64,000 nt of DNA, taken from contig NZ_LT968776.1 in the NCBI RefSeq assembly GCF_900240975.1, forward strand, positions 1,979,482-2,043,481, in the 5' to 3' direction. This stretch comes from Mycobacterium sp. 4858. Lineage in GTDB: Bacteria > Actinomycetota > Actinomycetes > Mycobacteriales > Mycobacteriaceae. Within the stretch, counting starts at the first letter, position 1; each line of letters opens with the position of its first letter. Both the position numbers and the translations under genes were made by a program. Positions 1-8,136 of this stretch are shown here, one piece after another. The notes under the pieces were generated by a model, which was given only the letters and a program-made list of their open reading frames with translations, did not search any database and was not told the origin of the DNA.

Positions 1-2343
1 TTCCGGCGAATCAGTGCGGAGCCGAACGAGATTCGGGATGAGTGGCCAGCGGGCCGGGCACGCGCCGCGTCCGGCCGGTTGGCGGTCCCGGGATTGGTCG
101 GCCGCGACGCGGAACTTGGCGCGGTCCTCTCGACGGCCCGGTTGGCCGCCGCCGGCGTTGGCGGGCTGACCCTGATCACCGGCGAAAGTGGAATCGGGAA
201 AACCGCTTTAGCACAAACTGTTGCGGACCAGGTCCGCGCGGACGACGTAGCCGTGTCGTGGGCCAGTCACCCCAGCGCCATCAAGCTGCCGCTGTTGTGG
301 ACCTGGATCCAACTCCTGCGACAGTTGGGCGCCGACCTGGGCGACGCCGGACGCCGGGCGGTAAAGCGGGCGGCGCCCGGGGTCGTCGACACACTTGTTC
401 CCGAATGGAATGACATCGAACCGCTCGCGCCGTCCACTCGGGTCGCCGCGACGGGATTTGCGGTGGTCGAAGGTATCGTCACGGCGCTGGAGGCCCTGTC
501 GTCGATCAAACCGCTCCTGATCGTCCTCGACGACCTGCAGCTGGCCGACGGCACCTCACGGAACGCATTGTCATTGCTGGCGGCGATGTTCCCCCGGGTA
601 CCGATTCAAGTCATCGGTACTTGGACCTATCACGGGGTCGATCGACCGGTGAACCGCTCATCGTTCGAGCGCCTGATCAGATCGAATGACACCAGCGTGG
701 TGCACCTCAACGGTATCGACCGCGAGGCCGCCGCGCTGCTGGTCGACTCGATAGCCGGCGTCGCGACCTCCCGCGCCGTTACGGAACAAGTGTGGCAGCA
801 GGCTGGCGGTAATCCCTTCTACCTCAAGGAGATTGCCCGCACTCTCCAGGCCGCCAGCGCCGGTCGAGGTGGAGCCGACATCGCGTCGTCCAACCTGTCT
901 GACGCTGTGGTCGGCGTCGTCGGGCGCCGGCTGGCCGCGTTGGAACGGGCGTCCCGGCGCCTCGTCGCCGCGGCGGCGGTCATCGGCCCCGAGTTTGACG
1001 TCGCCGAATTGGCCGACGTCGTCGACTTGACGAGTTCCGCCGTGCAGCGCCGACTCCGCCCGGCCTACCAGGCCGGCTTGCTCGACGAAGTGCCCGGCCG
1101 GCCGGGTATGTACCGCTTCAGTCATGGACTTCTCCGCGACGCGCTGCTCGCACAGCTCGACACCACGGAACGCACCACCGTGCACGCCGCGGTCGCCACC
1201 GCGCGCGCGGCCGGGCTGGCGGCGGCCGCGTATGAAGACGGGATCGCCGCGGCCGATCACGCGTGGCGCGCCGGCACGGAGCTGCACCCCGAGACAGCCC
1301 TGGAGCTGCACGAAACGGTCATTCAGCGGGCCCTGACCCGCTCCGCCTACGACGACGTAGCCAGCCTCGCCGACCATGCGCTACAGATCTGTCGCAAGCT
1401 CCCGGCCAAACCCGAAGAGCTCGAACGTCAAGCCACCCTCTGGCTGCATCTGGCCGGAGCCAAGGGCATCCTCGAGGGCCAGACCAGCGCGGCCGCGGCG
1501 GATGCCGTGCAACGTGCCTTCGAGATCGGCAGTCAGGTCAAGGGCCGAAGCTTCTACGGGGCGATCGCGCTGCAATGCCTCATGCTGTGTGGGCACGGGC
1601 GCATCGACGAGGCGCACATCATTGCCAACGGGCTCCGGGAGCAATACGACCTGACAGGGGATCCCGATATCGGTGTCGTCAATGACTTCGCGCACATCAT
1701 GGTGTATTCCCTGCGCGGTGATGTTGAAGCGCTCATCGCCACTGGCCGCCACATGATGGACACGTTCCCGCCTCCCGAGACGGTCACCGACCCGATGCAC
1801 TTCTTCCACCCCCGGGTGTACTGCTGGATGGCGCTGGGCGAGGCGATCCGCGGGGACCGCGACGCAATGCGGGAATATCACCGACGGGCATTACATCTCG
1901 CACAGAGTCGCGGCGACGTATTCAATATCCTTGCGGCGAAGCTGACATTCGTCGAATGCGCCGCGATCCTGGGTGACGTCGAAGGCACCGCCGAACTGGC
2001 CGACGCCGTGGACCGCGAATTCTGTGCGGCCGGCGGCCAGCAGTGGGGGGCCGCGGCGAGGATCATCAGCGTGTGGGCACGCACCCTCGAGAACGGGGAG
2101 GGCGACCGCAACGCCGCGTTTGAGGCCTTCGGCGCGCTCACCAGTGACGGGTCCACCGCGATGACCCCCTTCTTTCTCGCCCTGCTGGCCGACATCGAAA
2201 ATCACCATCGCCGGTCGGACAACGCCCGGGAATTGCTGGGCAGGGCGCAGCGCGTGGCCGATGCGACGGGAGAACACGCCTCCGACTCCCTGATCGCCGC
2301 AAGACTGGCCGGCCTGTCACGGGTAACCGACCGGCCGGGGTGA
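1..2343 (+). CDS. AAA-type ATPase of the LuxR/adenylate-cyclase-associated regulator class; 5' end outside window
   Basis: The frame is open to base 1 with no stop and no ATG or GTG before a TTG at 79, which has no convincing ribosome site, so the true start is probably left of the window. Counting from 79, the typical LVGRDAEL entry is followed by a P-loop GESGIGKT (residues 35-42) and a Walker B LIVLDDLQ near residue 155. A long helical TPR-like region follows. The C-terminus (ending LSRVTDRPG) has no LuxR helix-turn-helix, so this is either a headless ATPase or the tail of a cyclase-ATPase protein. Ligand and target are unknown. The next gene is convergent, 4 nt away. Confidence 0.75.
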   Translation, partial: FRRISAEPNEIRDEWPAGRARAASGRLAVPGLVGRDAELGAVLSTARLAAAGVGGLTLITGESGIGKTALAQTVADQVRADDVAVSWASHPSAIKLPLLWTWIQLLRQLGADLGDAGRRAVKRAAPGVVDTLVPEWNDIEPLAPSTRVAATGFAVVEGIVTALEALSSIKPLLIVLDDLQLADGTSRNALSLLAAMFPRVPIQVIGTWTYHGVDRPVNRSSFERLIRSNDTSVVHLNGIDREAAALLVDSIAGVATSRAVTEQVWQQAGGNPFYLKEIARTLQAASAGRGGADIASSNLSDAVVGVVGRRLAALERASRRLVAAAAVIGPEFDVAELADVVDLTSSAVQRRLRPAYQAGLLDEVPGRPGMYRFSHGLLRDALLAQLDTTERTTVHAAVATARAAGLAAAAYEDGIAAADHAWRAGTELHPETALELHETVIQRALTRSAYDDVASLADHALQICRKLPAKPEELERQATLWLHLAGAKGILEGQTSAAAADAVQRAFEIGSQVKGRSFYGAIALQCLMLCGHGRIDEAHIIANGLREQYDLTGDPDIGVVNDFAHIMVYSLRGDVEALIATGRHMMDTFPPPETVTDPMHFFHPRVYCWMALGEAIRGDRDAMREYHRRALHLAQSRGDVFNILAAKLTFVECAAILGDVEGTAELADAVDREFCAAGGQQWGAAARIISVWARTLENGEGDRNAAFEAFGALTSDGSTAMTPFFLALLADIENHHRRSDNARELLGRAQRVADATGEHASDSLIAARLAGLSRVTDRPG

Positions 2344-2347
2344 ACGC

Positions 2348-2743
2348 TCAGCCGGGCGTGTCGGGTAGCGCCTCACGCCACTGGCGCCACACTGCCCGGT
2401 CGGTCATCAGGTCGAGCAGGGTCCCGAACCCGCTCGGGTAGACGAGCGAGACCAACCACTGCCGGGAATCGCCCCTGCTCACCCGGAACCCACCGCGGTA
2501 GAACTGCCGCAGCCATTTGATCGTCAGCTCGTCGCGGCGAAAGTCGAAGACCACCACCGGCTCACCCGAGGACAGTTTCGCTTTGAAATCGGTCAGGCCG
2601 AGCTCCTCGTCGACCCACTTCGAGTACTCCGAGGCAGTGCACCGCAAACTGGCGGCCGTGAGATGGAGCTCGACGTTGACCCACCACGAGTTGCCGCGGT
2701 TCTTCAACAAGTAAGCCTTGGTATGCGGTGGGGCACTCGCCAT
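2348..2743 (-). CDS. Conserved hypothetical protein, 131 aa
   Basis: I do not recognise a named family. The ATG at 2743 gives a soluble protein rich in Trp, Arg and Asp, with no signal peptide or membrane segment. Features such as the central DFRRDELTIKWLRQFYRGGF stretch and the ending WRQWREALPDTPG suggest a compact globular domain. It is convergent with the ATPase gene (4-nt gap) and divergent from the lipoprotein gene at 3010. The shared 266-bp upstream region carries a strong palindrome at 2857-2873 and repeated AATTCCAA words. Confidence 0.7.
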   Translation of the reverse strand: MASAPPHTKAYLLKNRGNSWWVNVELHLTAASLRCTASEYSKWVDEELGLTDFKAKLSSGEPVVVFDFRRDELTIKWLRQFYRGGFRVSRGDSRQWLVSLVYPSGFGTLLDLMTDRAVWRQWREALPDTPG

Positions 2744-2856
2744 TTCGTCTGCTCCAATTCCAAGCCGGAATGTCGACCGGGTAGCCGCCCGGCGACCCGG
2801 CCCTGATCTGACCGAACGTCAACCTAATGGAGGCAGTTTGGAATTCGTTTGAAAAC

Positions 2857-2873
2857 GGACGGTCCGACCGTCC
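2857..2873. promoter_or_regulatory. Palindrome GGACGGT-CCG-ACCGTCC in a divergent promoter region
   Basis: Perfect 7-bp arms around a 3-bp centre, between the divergent genes starting at 2743 (-) and 3010 (+). Its size and symmetry suit a dimeric repressor. No regulator gene is adjacent, so the binder is unknown. Confidence 0.45.
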
Positions 2874-3009
2874 TCGCCCCGTCGGAGGAACGTTCCAATC
2901 CAATTCCAACACCGGTGAGTAATTTTCCCGGCGGCAATGTGAAGAGGACGTGTCATCCCTGCCTCGGGTCTGGGGTTGGGCCGTCACGTGAACGCGGAAG
3001 GCTGGTGTC

Positions 3010-3546
3010 ATGGCTAATTCGTTAGGGCAGAAGGTCGTTTTGGCATGCGCGGTCGCAGGGGTCGCAGCGAGCGTGGGCGCATGCTCGAGTGGCCCCAAGG
3101 TGGTGAGCAAAGGAGATGTCGCCAACCAGATCAGCACGAAGATGACGTCACCCAACGGACAGAAGCCCGAGTCGGTGACGTGTCCCGATGATCTCAAGGC
3201 TCAGGTCGGTGCGCAGACCAACTGCACGATGAAGGTCAACGGTCAAACCAGCACCGTCAACGTAACGGTCAGCACCGTCGACGGGAGCCAGGTCAAATTC
3301 GACATGGTCAACACCATCGACAAGAACCAAGTGGCCAGCCAAATCAGCGATCAGCTGACGCAGCAGTTCGGTTCCAAACCCGACTCCGTGACGTGCCCCG
3401 ACAACCTGAAAGGCACCGAGGGCGCCACGCTGCGCTGCGAACTCGTCGACAGCGGACAGAAGTACGGCGTCACCGTGACCGTCAACACCGTGCAGGGCTC
3501 CGACGTGAACTTCCACTTCAAAGTGGACGACAAGCCCATCCAATAA
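3010..3546 (+). CDS. Lipoprotein with two tandem DUF4333 domains
   Basis: A short hydrophobic leader ends in a lipobox VGAC (residues 22-25), so this is an exported, lipid-anchored envelope protein of 178 aa. The mature part is two DUF4333 copies (about 30-103 and 105-178). The repeats are recognisable from the paired SVTCPDDL and SVTCPDNL motifs and a second Cys in each copy (TNC and LRC), which probably form one disulfide per domain. DUF4333 proteins are typical mycobacterial surface proteins without a proven biochemical role. The stop is 2 nt before the start of the metalloprotease gene, implying one transcript. Confidence 0.85.
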   Translation: MANSLGQKVVLACAVAGVAASVGACSSGPKVVSKGDVANQISTKMTSPNGQKPESVTCPDDLKAQVGAQTNCTMKVNGQTSTVNVTVSTVDGSQVKFDMVNTIDKNQVASQISDQLTQQFGSKPDSVTCPDNLKGTEGATLRCELVDSGQKYGVTVTVNTVQGSDVNFHFKVDDKPIQ

Positions 3547-3548
3547 CG

Positions 3549-4898
3549 ATGGCAGACAGGCGATGGCGGCTCCGCGCGACAGCCGTCGTGATGGTGGCGG
3601 TACTGACATGCGACGGGTGCGGCGGCAGGTCCACCCACTCCGCGACGGTGCCCACGTTCAACCCGGCGCCCCAGGTGCAGATCCACGGTGACGGTTCCGA
3701 CCCGGCGAACGCGCTCGCCGCGAAGGCCATCGCCGACATCGAGACCTACTGGGCCGGTGAATTTCCCAAGCTGTACGGCCGCGACTACGCACCGGTCAAG
3801 GGCGGCTTCTATGCGGTCCGGCCATCAACCGGGCCACTGCCACCCTGCGCGGCGGCGGCCGACGACGTCGCCGGCAACGCCTTCTACTGCGCGAAAGCCG
3901 ATGACGTAGCCTGGGACTCCGAAGGATTGCTGCCGAGCTTGCGTAAACGATTCGGTGATTTCGTCATTCCGGTGGTCCTCGCCCACGAGTGGGGGCACGC
4001 GGTCCAGGCCCGCGCCAACTTCACCGGACAAACGGTGACCAAGGAGATTCAGGCCGACTGCTTCGCCGGGGCGTGGGCGGCGCACGCAAAGGCCGACACG
4101 TTCAGGCCGAACGCCGACGAGCTGGATCAGGCGCTGGCGGGTTTCCTCTTCCTGCGCGACGAGCCGGGCACGGCGAAACAGGATCCCCGTGCCCACGGCA
4201 GCGGATTCGACCGTGTCAACTCCTTCCGTCGGGGCTTCGACAACGGGGCGGCGGCGTGCAAGGGTTACAACGACCGTGACCCGGTCGTCGTGGAGATTCC
4301 GTTCAACAACGCCGCCGACATGGCCGCTGGCGGCAATGCGCCATACGACGACATCGTCAACAATGTCCCAACAGACCTCGAGGACTACTACTCGCAGGTC
4401 TTCCCGCAGCTGACCGGCAGGCCGTGGGCCCCGCTGGCACCGGCCCGGCCATTCGCACCGGCGGGCCAGCCGGACTGTGCCGGTCAATCGACGGCCGGAT
4501 ATGTGCTGTTCTATTGCGTGCCTGAGGATTACGTCGGATTCGACAACGTCACCGCGATGCCGAAGATCTACGCTGAGGGCGGTGACTTCGCGGTCGCCAC
4601 CCTGATCGCTACACAGTATGGACTCGCCGCGTTGTACCGCGACGGGCAAGATCCAGCCGACAAGAAAGTGTCGCTGCGGGCCGACTGTATGGCCGGCGCG
4701 TGGGCGGCAAGCATCCTCTTGCAGAACCGCCCCGAGAGCAATTACCGGCTCTCCCCCGGAGACCTGGACAAGGGTGTGGCCGCCCTACTGCTGTTCCGCG
4801 GCAACGGCGATGTGGCCCGACAGGGGCAAGGCGCGGCCCGGATCGACGCCTACCGCGACGGCGTCTACAACGGGGCCCAAGCCTGCATGGTTCACTGA
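3549..4898 (+). CDS. Exported zinc metallopeptidase-like protein, tandem duplication with a degenerate second half
   Basis: The ATG at 3549 follows the lipoprotein stop by 2 nt and gives 449 aa. The N-terminus is a hydrophobic export signal with Cys at 21 and 24, but the lipobox is weak. The first half carries HEWGH (H146, E147, H150) followed by EIQADCFAGAWA, the pattern of the putative neutral zinc metallopeptidase family (YpfJ-like), where the later Glu is the third ligand. The second half repeats the layout, but HEWGH is replaced by TQYGL and EIQADC by SLRADC. That half cannot bind zinc in the same way and is probably structural or substrate-binding. It likely acts on the cell surface with its lipoprotein partner. 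Confidence 0.8.
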   Translation: MADRRWRLRATAVVMVAVLTCDGCGGRSTHSATVPTFNPAPQVQIHGDGSDPANALAAKAIADIETYWAGEFPKLYGRDYAPVKGGFYAVRPSTGPLPPCAAAADDVAGNAFYCAKADDVAWDSEGLLPSLRKRFGDFVIPVVLAHEWGHAVQARANFTGQTVTKEIQADCFAGAWAAHAKADTFRPNADELDQALAGFLFLRDEPGTAKQDPRAHGSGFDRVNSFRRGFDNGAAACKGYNDRDPVVVEIPFNNAADMAAGGNAPYDDIVNNVPTDLEDYYSQVFPQLTGRPWAPLAPARPFAPAGQPDCAGQSTAGYVLFYCVPEDYVGFDNVTAMPKIYAEGGDFAVATLIATQYGLAALYRDGQDPADKKVSLRADCMAGAWAASILLQNRPESNYRLSPGDLDKGVAALLLFRGNGDVARQGQGAARIDAYRDGVYNGAQACMVH

Positions 4899-5106
4899 AC
4901 CGCCCCGCATCCGCCCCGCGGACCCGCCAGCGCTCGCCCTCTCTCACCGACCGGATGGCGCGCCTGGTCGGCGCCCTGATCTGCGGATCGATGATTCCGC
5001 ACGCCCCGGTGCATCGGAATACATGCGGGCCCCGATGGCTCGCCACGGTAAGCCGCACAGGATGTGCGGTCTGCCGTTAACGCCAAACGAGAAGGAGTTG
5101 GTCTTC

Positions 5107-5829
5107 GTGGCGACAGTCTCAGGCAAAGCACTTCTGATCACCGGTGGCAATCGCGGCATCGGGCGGGCGCTCGCCGTGGAAGCATTGAACAGAGGCGCTC
5201 GGCGCGTGTACGTGGGTACCCGAAAGGCCTTGGCGGACAACGGTGATTCCCGAGTGACGCCGCTGACCCTGGACATCACCAACGCCGCGCATCGTCGGGC
5301 GGCGGCTGAGCAGGTCGATGCTCTCGACATCCTCGTCAACAACGCCGGCCTTGCTTTGTACGACGACTTGAGCGACCCCTCCGCGCTCCAACGACACCTG
5401 GAGGTCAACCTTTTCGGCACTTACGCCGTGATCCAAACCTTCTTGCCACTGTTGGTGCGATCCGCGGGATCGATCGTCAACAACCTTTCGGTGAACGCAT
5501 TGGCCCCGTTGCCGATCATCCCGGCCTACTCCGTCTCGAAGGCGGCCGCGTTCTCCATGACGCAATCGTTGCGTGTCATCCTGGCGCCGCAGGGGGTGCG
5601 TGTTCATGCGGTGCTGACCGGGCCCGTGGACACCGAGATGACCCGCGACCTCGACATCCCCAAATCGTCGCCGCAATCGGTGGCGCAAGCCATCTTCGAC
5701 GGGGTGGAGAACGACGACGACGAGATCTTCCCCGACCAGTTGTCCGGGTCGTTGGCCGCGGGCTGGGAGCGTGGCTCCGCCAAGGTGCTCGAGCGCCAGT
5801 ACGCGGGTTTGCTCGGTGCGGACGACTGA
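5107..5829 (+). CDS. Short-chain dehydrogenase/reductase (SDR), 240 aa
   Basis: The start is the GTG at 5107, because GAAGGAG at 5091-5097 sits 9 nt upstream; a TTG at 5098 directly abuts that site and is less likely. Classical SDR features are present: cofactor motif TGGNRGIG (12-19), NNAG (78-81), and the catalytic set S128, Y141 and K145 in AYSVSK. The substrate cannot be deduced. It stands alone, 51 nt before a DUF427 gene on the same strand and about 200 nt after the metalloprotease gene. Confidence 0.88.
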   Translation: MATVSGKALLITGGNRGIGRALAVEALNRGARRVYVGTRKALADNGDSRVTPLTLDITNAAHRRAAAEQVDALDILVNNAGLALYDDLSDPSALQRHLEVNLFGTYAVIQTFLPLLVRSAGSIVNNLSVNALAPLPIIPAYSVSKAAAFSMTQSLRVILAPQGVRVHAVLTGPVDTEMTRDLDIPKSSPQSVAQAIFDGVENDDDEIFPDQLSGSLAAGWERGSAKVLERQYAGLLGADD

Positions 5830-5879
5830 CCCGCTCCCGGCGCGTACCGGCTCGGCGCACAGAGGTCTAGCCTCACACC

Positions 5880-6563
5880 ATGAGCCTGGTAGCCGGACGT
5901 GGTCCACTCAGCAGTGATCCGGCCGGGCGATTCTCACCCCCGCTGCCCGCCGACGTCGTCTTCATCGAGCCTCATCCGCGCCGCGTGCAGGCGTGGCGGG
6001 ACGGGCGCCTGGTGATCGACACCGAAGGGGCGCTGATGGTGCACCGGCGGGGCCACCCGCTCGGCTATGCCTTCCGGGCCGGCGAGGTCGGCGACTTGCC
6101 CGCCGAGCCCGAGCCGGAAGCCCCGGGCTTCGTGCATGTGCCCTGGGACGCCGTCGACACCTGGCTCGAAGAGGGCCGCGAACTCGTGCACTACCCGCCG
6201 AATCCCTACCACCGCGTCGACTGCCGGCCCACCAAGCGGCGCCTGCGGGTCTCGGTCGCGGGCACCGTGCTGGTCGACACCGACCAGACCGTGATCGTTT
6301 TCGAAACGGCTTTAGAGCCAAGACTTTACGTTGACCCGGCGCACGTACGCACCGACCTGCTGAGCCGCTCACAGACGTCGAGCTACTGCAATTACAAGGG
6401 TTTCGCGACGTACTGGTCCGCGGGTGATGCCGACGACGTCGCGTGGAGCTACGCGGACCCGCCGCCGGAAAGCCTGCCCATCAAAGGGTTTCTCAGCTTC
6501 GACCCCACCCGAGCGGACGTCGTTGCCGACCTGCCAGGCGGCGATCAGTCCGCCGGTAGGTAG
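5880..6563 (+). CDS. DUF427 family protein with two domain copies
   Basis: The 227-aa protein has two DUF427-type beta domains: an N-terminal one (about 25-110) and a C-terminal one containing SSYCNYKG, the counterpart of the STYCPFKGEA signature of single-domain members. DUF427 proteins are small cytosolic proteins of unknown activity, common in actinobacteria. A second, single-domain member lies at 34570-34950 in this window. Its 3' end overlaps the convergent nitroreductase gene by 19 bp. Confidence 0.82.
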   Translation: MSLVAGRGPLSSDPAGRFSPPLPADVVFIEPHPRRVQAWRDGRLVIDTEGALMVHRRGHPLGYAFRAGEVGDLPAEPEPEAPGFVHVPWDAVDTWLEEGRELVHYPPNPYHRVDCRPTKRRLRVSVAGTVLVDTDQTVIVFETALEPRLYVDPAHVRTDLLSRSQTSSYCNYKGFATYWSAGDADDVAWSYADPPPESLPIKGFLSFDPTRADVVADLPGGDQSAGR

Positions 6564-7207
6564 CCGACCGACTGCGCGAACAGGACTCGTTGGTGGACCT
6601 TCAATCCAAGGTGCTCGGTGAGCCCGGCCCTGTCACAGTTGTGAAACCAGGCCGCGAGGCCGTGGGCGGCGGCGAAAAGGTAGACATTCCCGGCGATCAG
6701 CCCGACGTCGACGTAGTAGTAAGACTTCTGCACTTCCGGGTCGTGAAGTCCCGGCTCGCCGAAGCCGGCGGTATGGGTGAGCCGGTCAACGTCGACGACG
6801 TAGATCAGCATCGCCGGGGCCACCGTGACGCCCGGCTCACCCGGCGTCAGGGCGCTGGCGCGGACATCGCCACCGGTGATGCGCGCCAAGCGATGACGGG
6901 GCCCGTCGTACCGATAGGTCCCATCGGCGAGTGCGACATACAGATCGATCTCTTGAGAGTTGCTGGCCGACGCCGCCGTGCGTCCCGGCGCACCGAACGG
7001 ACCCGCTTCCCGATTGACGCCGTACGCTGACCACAGCAGGTCGGAGAGGTCCCGGATCGAGAGCGGTTCGGGACCGGATTCCCTGGTGGTCTTCCTCCGC
7101 ATGAATGCGGCGACGATCGCATCGTCGGGGTCGCGGGCCGGGGCGGGAAGTGGCAGCCACCCCTCGTCAGCGGCGTTGCCGGCAACGGCTTCTCTTGCGG
7201 CGTCCAT
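6545..7207 (-). CDS. SagB/ThcOx-like nitroreductase-family FMN oxidoreductase
   Basis: The ATG at 7207 gives 220 aa; an upstream in-frame extension is arginine-rich and not credible. The FMRRKTTRE opening, LSDLLWSAYGVNR, SNSQEIDLYV and the closing HGLAAWFHNCDRAGLTE are those of the SagB-type branch of the nitroreductase fold (FMN-dependent). SagB proteins are known for oxidising azolines in peptide natural products, but no precursor peptide or cyclodehydratase is nearby, so a general flavin oxidoreductase is more likely. The upstream region holds two inverted repeats at 7241-7273. Confidence 0.82.
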   Translation of the reverse strand: MDAAREAVAGNAADEGWLPLPAPARDPDDAIVAAFMRRKTTRESGPEPLSIRDLSDLLWSAYGVNREAGPFGAPGRTAASASNSQEIDLYVALADGTYRYDGPRHRLARITGGDVRASALTPGEPGVTVAPAMLIYVVDVDRLTHTAGFGEPGLHDPEVQKSYYYVDVGLIAGNVYLFAAAHGLAAWFHNCDRAGLTEHLGLKVHQRVLFAQSVGYLPAD

Positions 7208-7240
7208 AGGTTGTCCCCCGAAATGCTGATGGCAGAAGGT

Positions 7241-7273
7241 GTTTCGGGACGAAACTAAGCGTTTCGGAACGCT
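7241..7273. promoter_or_regulatory. Paired inverted repeats upstream of the nitroreductase gene
   Basis: GTTTCG-GGA-CGAAAC (7241-7255) is followed by AGCGTT-TCGG-AACGCT (7258-7273). The word GTTTCGGRACG recurs with a 20-bp period, so two repressor dimers could sit on one DNA face. The sites lie 34-66 nt upstream of the start at 7207. Confidence 0.42.
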
Positions 7274-7325
7274 ATTCGCCGATGCCTTCGCGAAGCTAGA
7301 GCCTTTCGGCCCTTGTCCGCCTCGC

Positions 7326-8054
7326 CTAGCTCGCCAGCCCGACGATCGCCAGCATGAACAGCACCCCGCCAAGCGTGCAGGCCAGGGTCGCGGCGGTGCG
7401 GTGCCCGGCGTGCGCCCTCGGCAGGATGTCGGCGCTGGCCAGATACATCAGGAAACCCGCGAAAAATCCCAGATACACCTCGAGGAGGCGATGGGGAATC
7501 GTCACGGCCAGTGTGAGGGCGGCCCCGGCCACCGGTGCGACGGCGTCGGCGCCCAGCAGCGCGAGCGCCCTCCGCCGGTCGTTTCCATAGAGCGACGTGA
7601 CGGTGTAGGTGTTGAAGCCGTCGGCGAAGTCGTGGCCAATCACCGCGACAGCCACCACCGCGCCCGCGGCGGCTCCCGCCTGAAAGGCGGCCCCGATGGC
7701 GAACCCGTCCATGACGCTGTGGCCGATCAGCCCCGACGCGGCGAGGATCCCGACGCCGGGCGCATCCAGATCACCGGCCTCACCCGACCCGTCACCGCGA
7801 TGGATGCCGACCGTGTGCTCGATGACGTGCAGGACCAAGAAGCCGAGGACGAACGCGAGCAGCGGAGCCGGTACGCCGAAGAGGACCCAGTACTGCCGGC
7901 CCATCGCTTCCGGCAGCAGGTCGAAGGCCACCGCGCCGAGCATCAACCCGGCCGCCAACCCGAGCACCAGATAGCGGTAGGAACCGATACGCAGCGCGGC
8001 ATAACCGCCCATCAGCGTGGTGATGAACGAGCCCAGAGCCACGAGAACAACCAC
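7326..8054 (-). CDS. ZIP-family divalent metal transporter
   Basis: The start is a GTG at 8054, giving 242 aa, an integral membrane protein with about eight hydrophobic segments. The two metal-site helices typical of ZIP are visible as HSVMDGFAIG and HDFADGFNT, with His, Asp and Gly where the binuclear site lies. A short His/Asp-rich cytosolic loop (HTVGIHRGDG) sits between helices 3 and 4. It probably imports zinc or another divalent cation. I saw no Zur- or Fur-like box in the short upstream region. Confidence 0.85.
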   Translation of the reverse strand: MVVLVALGSFITTLMGGYAALRIGSYRYLVLGLAAGLMLGAVAFDLLPEAMGRQYWVLFGVPAPLLAFVLGFLVLHVIEHTVGIHRGDGSGEAGDLDAPGVGILAASGLIGHSVMDGFAIGAAFQAGAAAGAVVAVAVIGHDFADGFNTYTVTSLYGNDRRRALALLGADAVAPVAGAALTLAVTIPHRLLEVYLGFFAGFLMYLASADILPRAHAGHRTAATLACTLGGVLFMLAIVGLAS

Positions 8055-8136
8055 TGCGGGCCTACCTCTCTGCGACCGGTACTCGGTGAAAAGGTAGCGC
8101 TCTCGGGGAAGGTTGGCGCACCTGAACGCGCCGAAG

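Noticed and set aside
6545..7207. Thiazole/oxazole-modified peptide cluster around the SagB-like gene
   Set aside because: No precursor peptide, YcaO cyclodehydratase, protease or dedicated exporter nearby; a stand-alone nitroreductase is simpler.
8055..8136. Zur or Fur box upstream of the ZIP transporter gene
   Set aside because: No AT-rich inverted repeat of the expected type is visible in this GC-rich gap.
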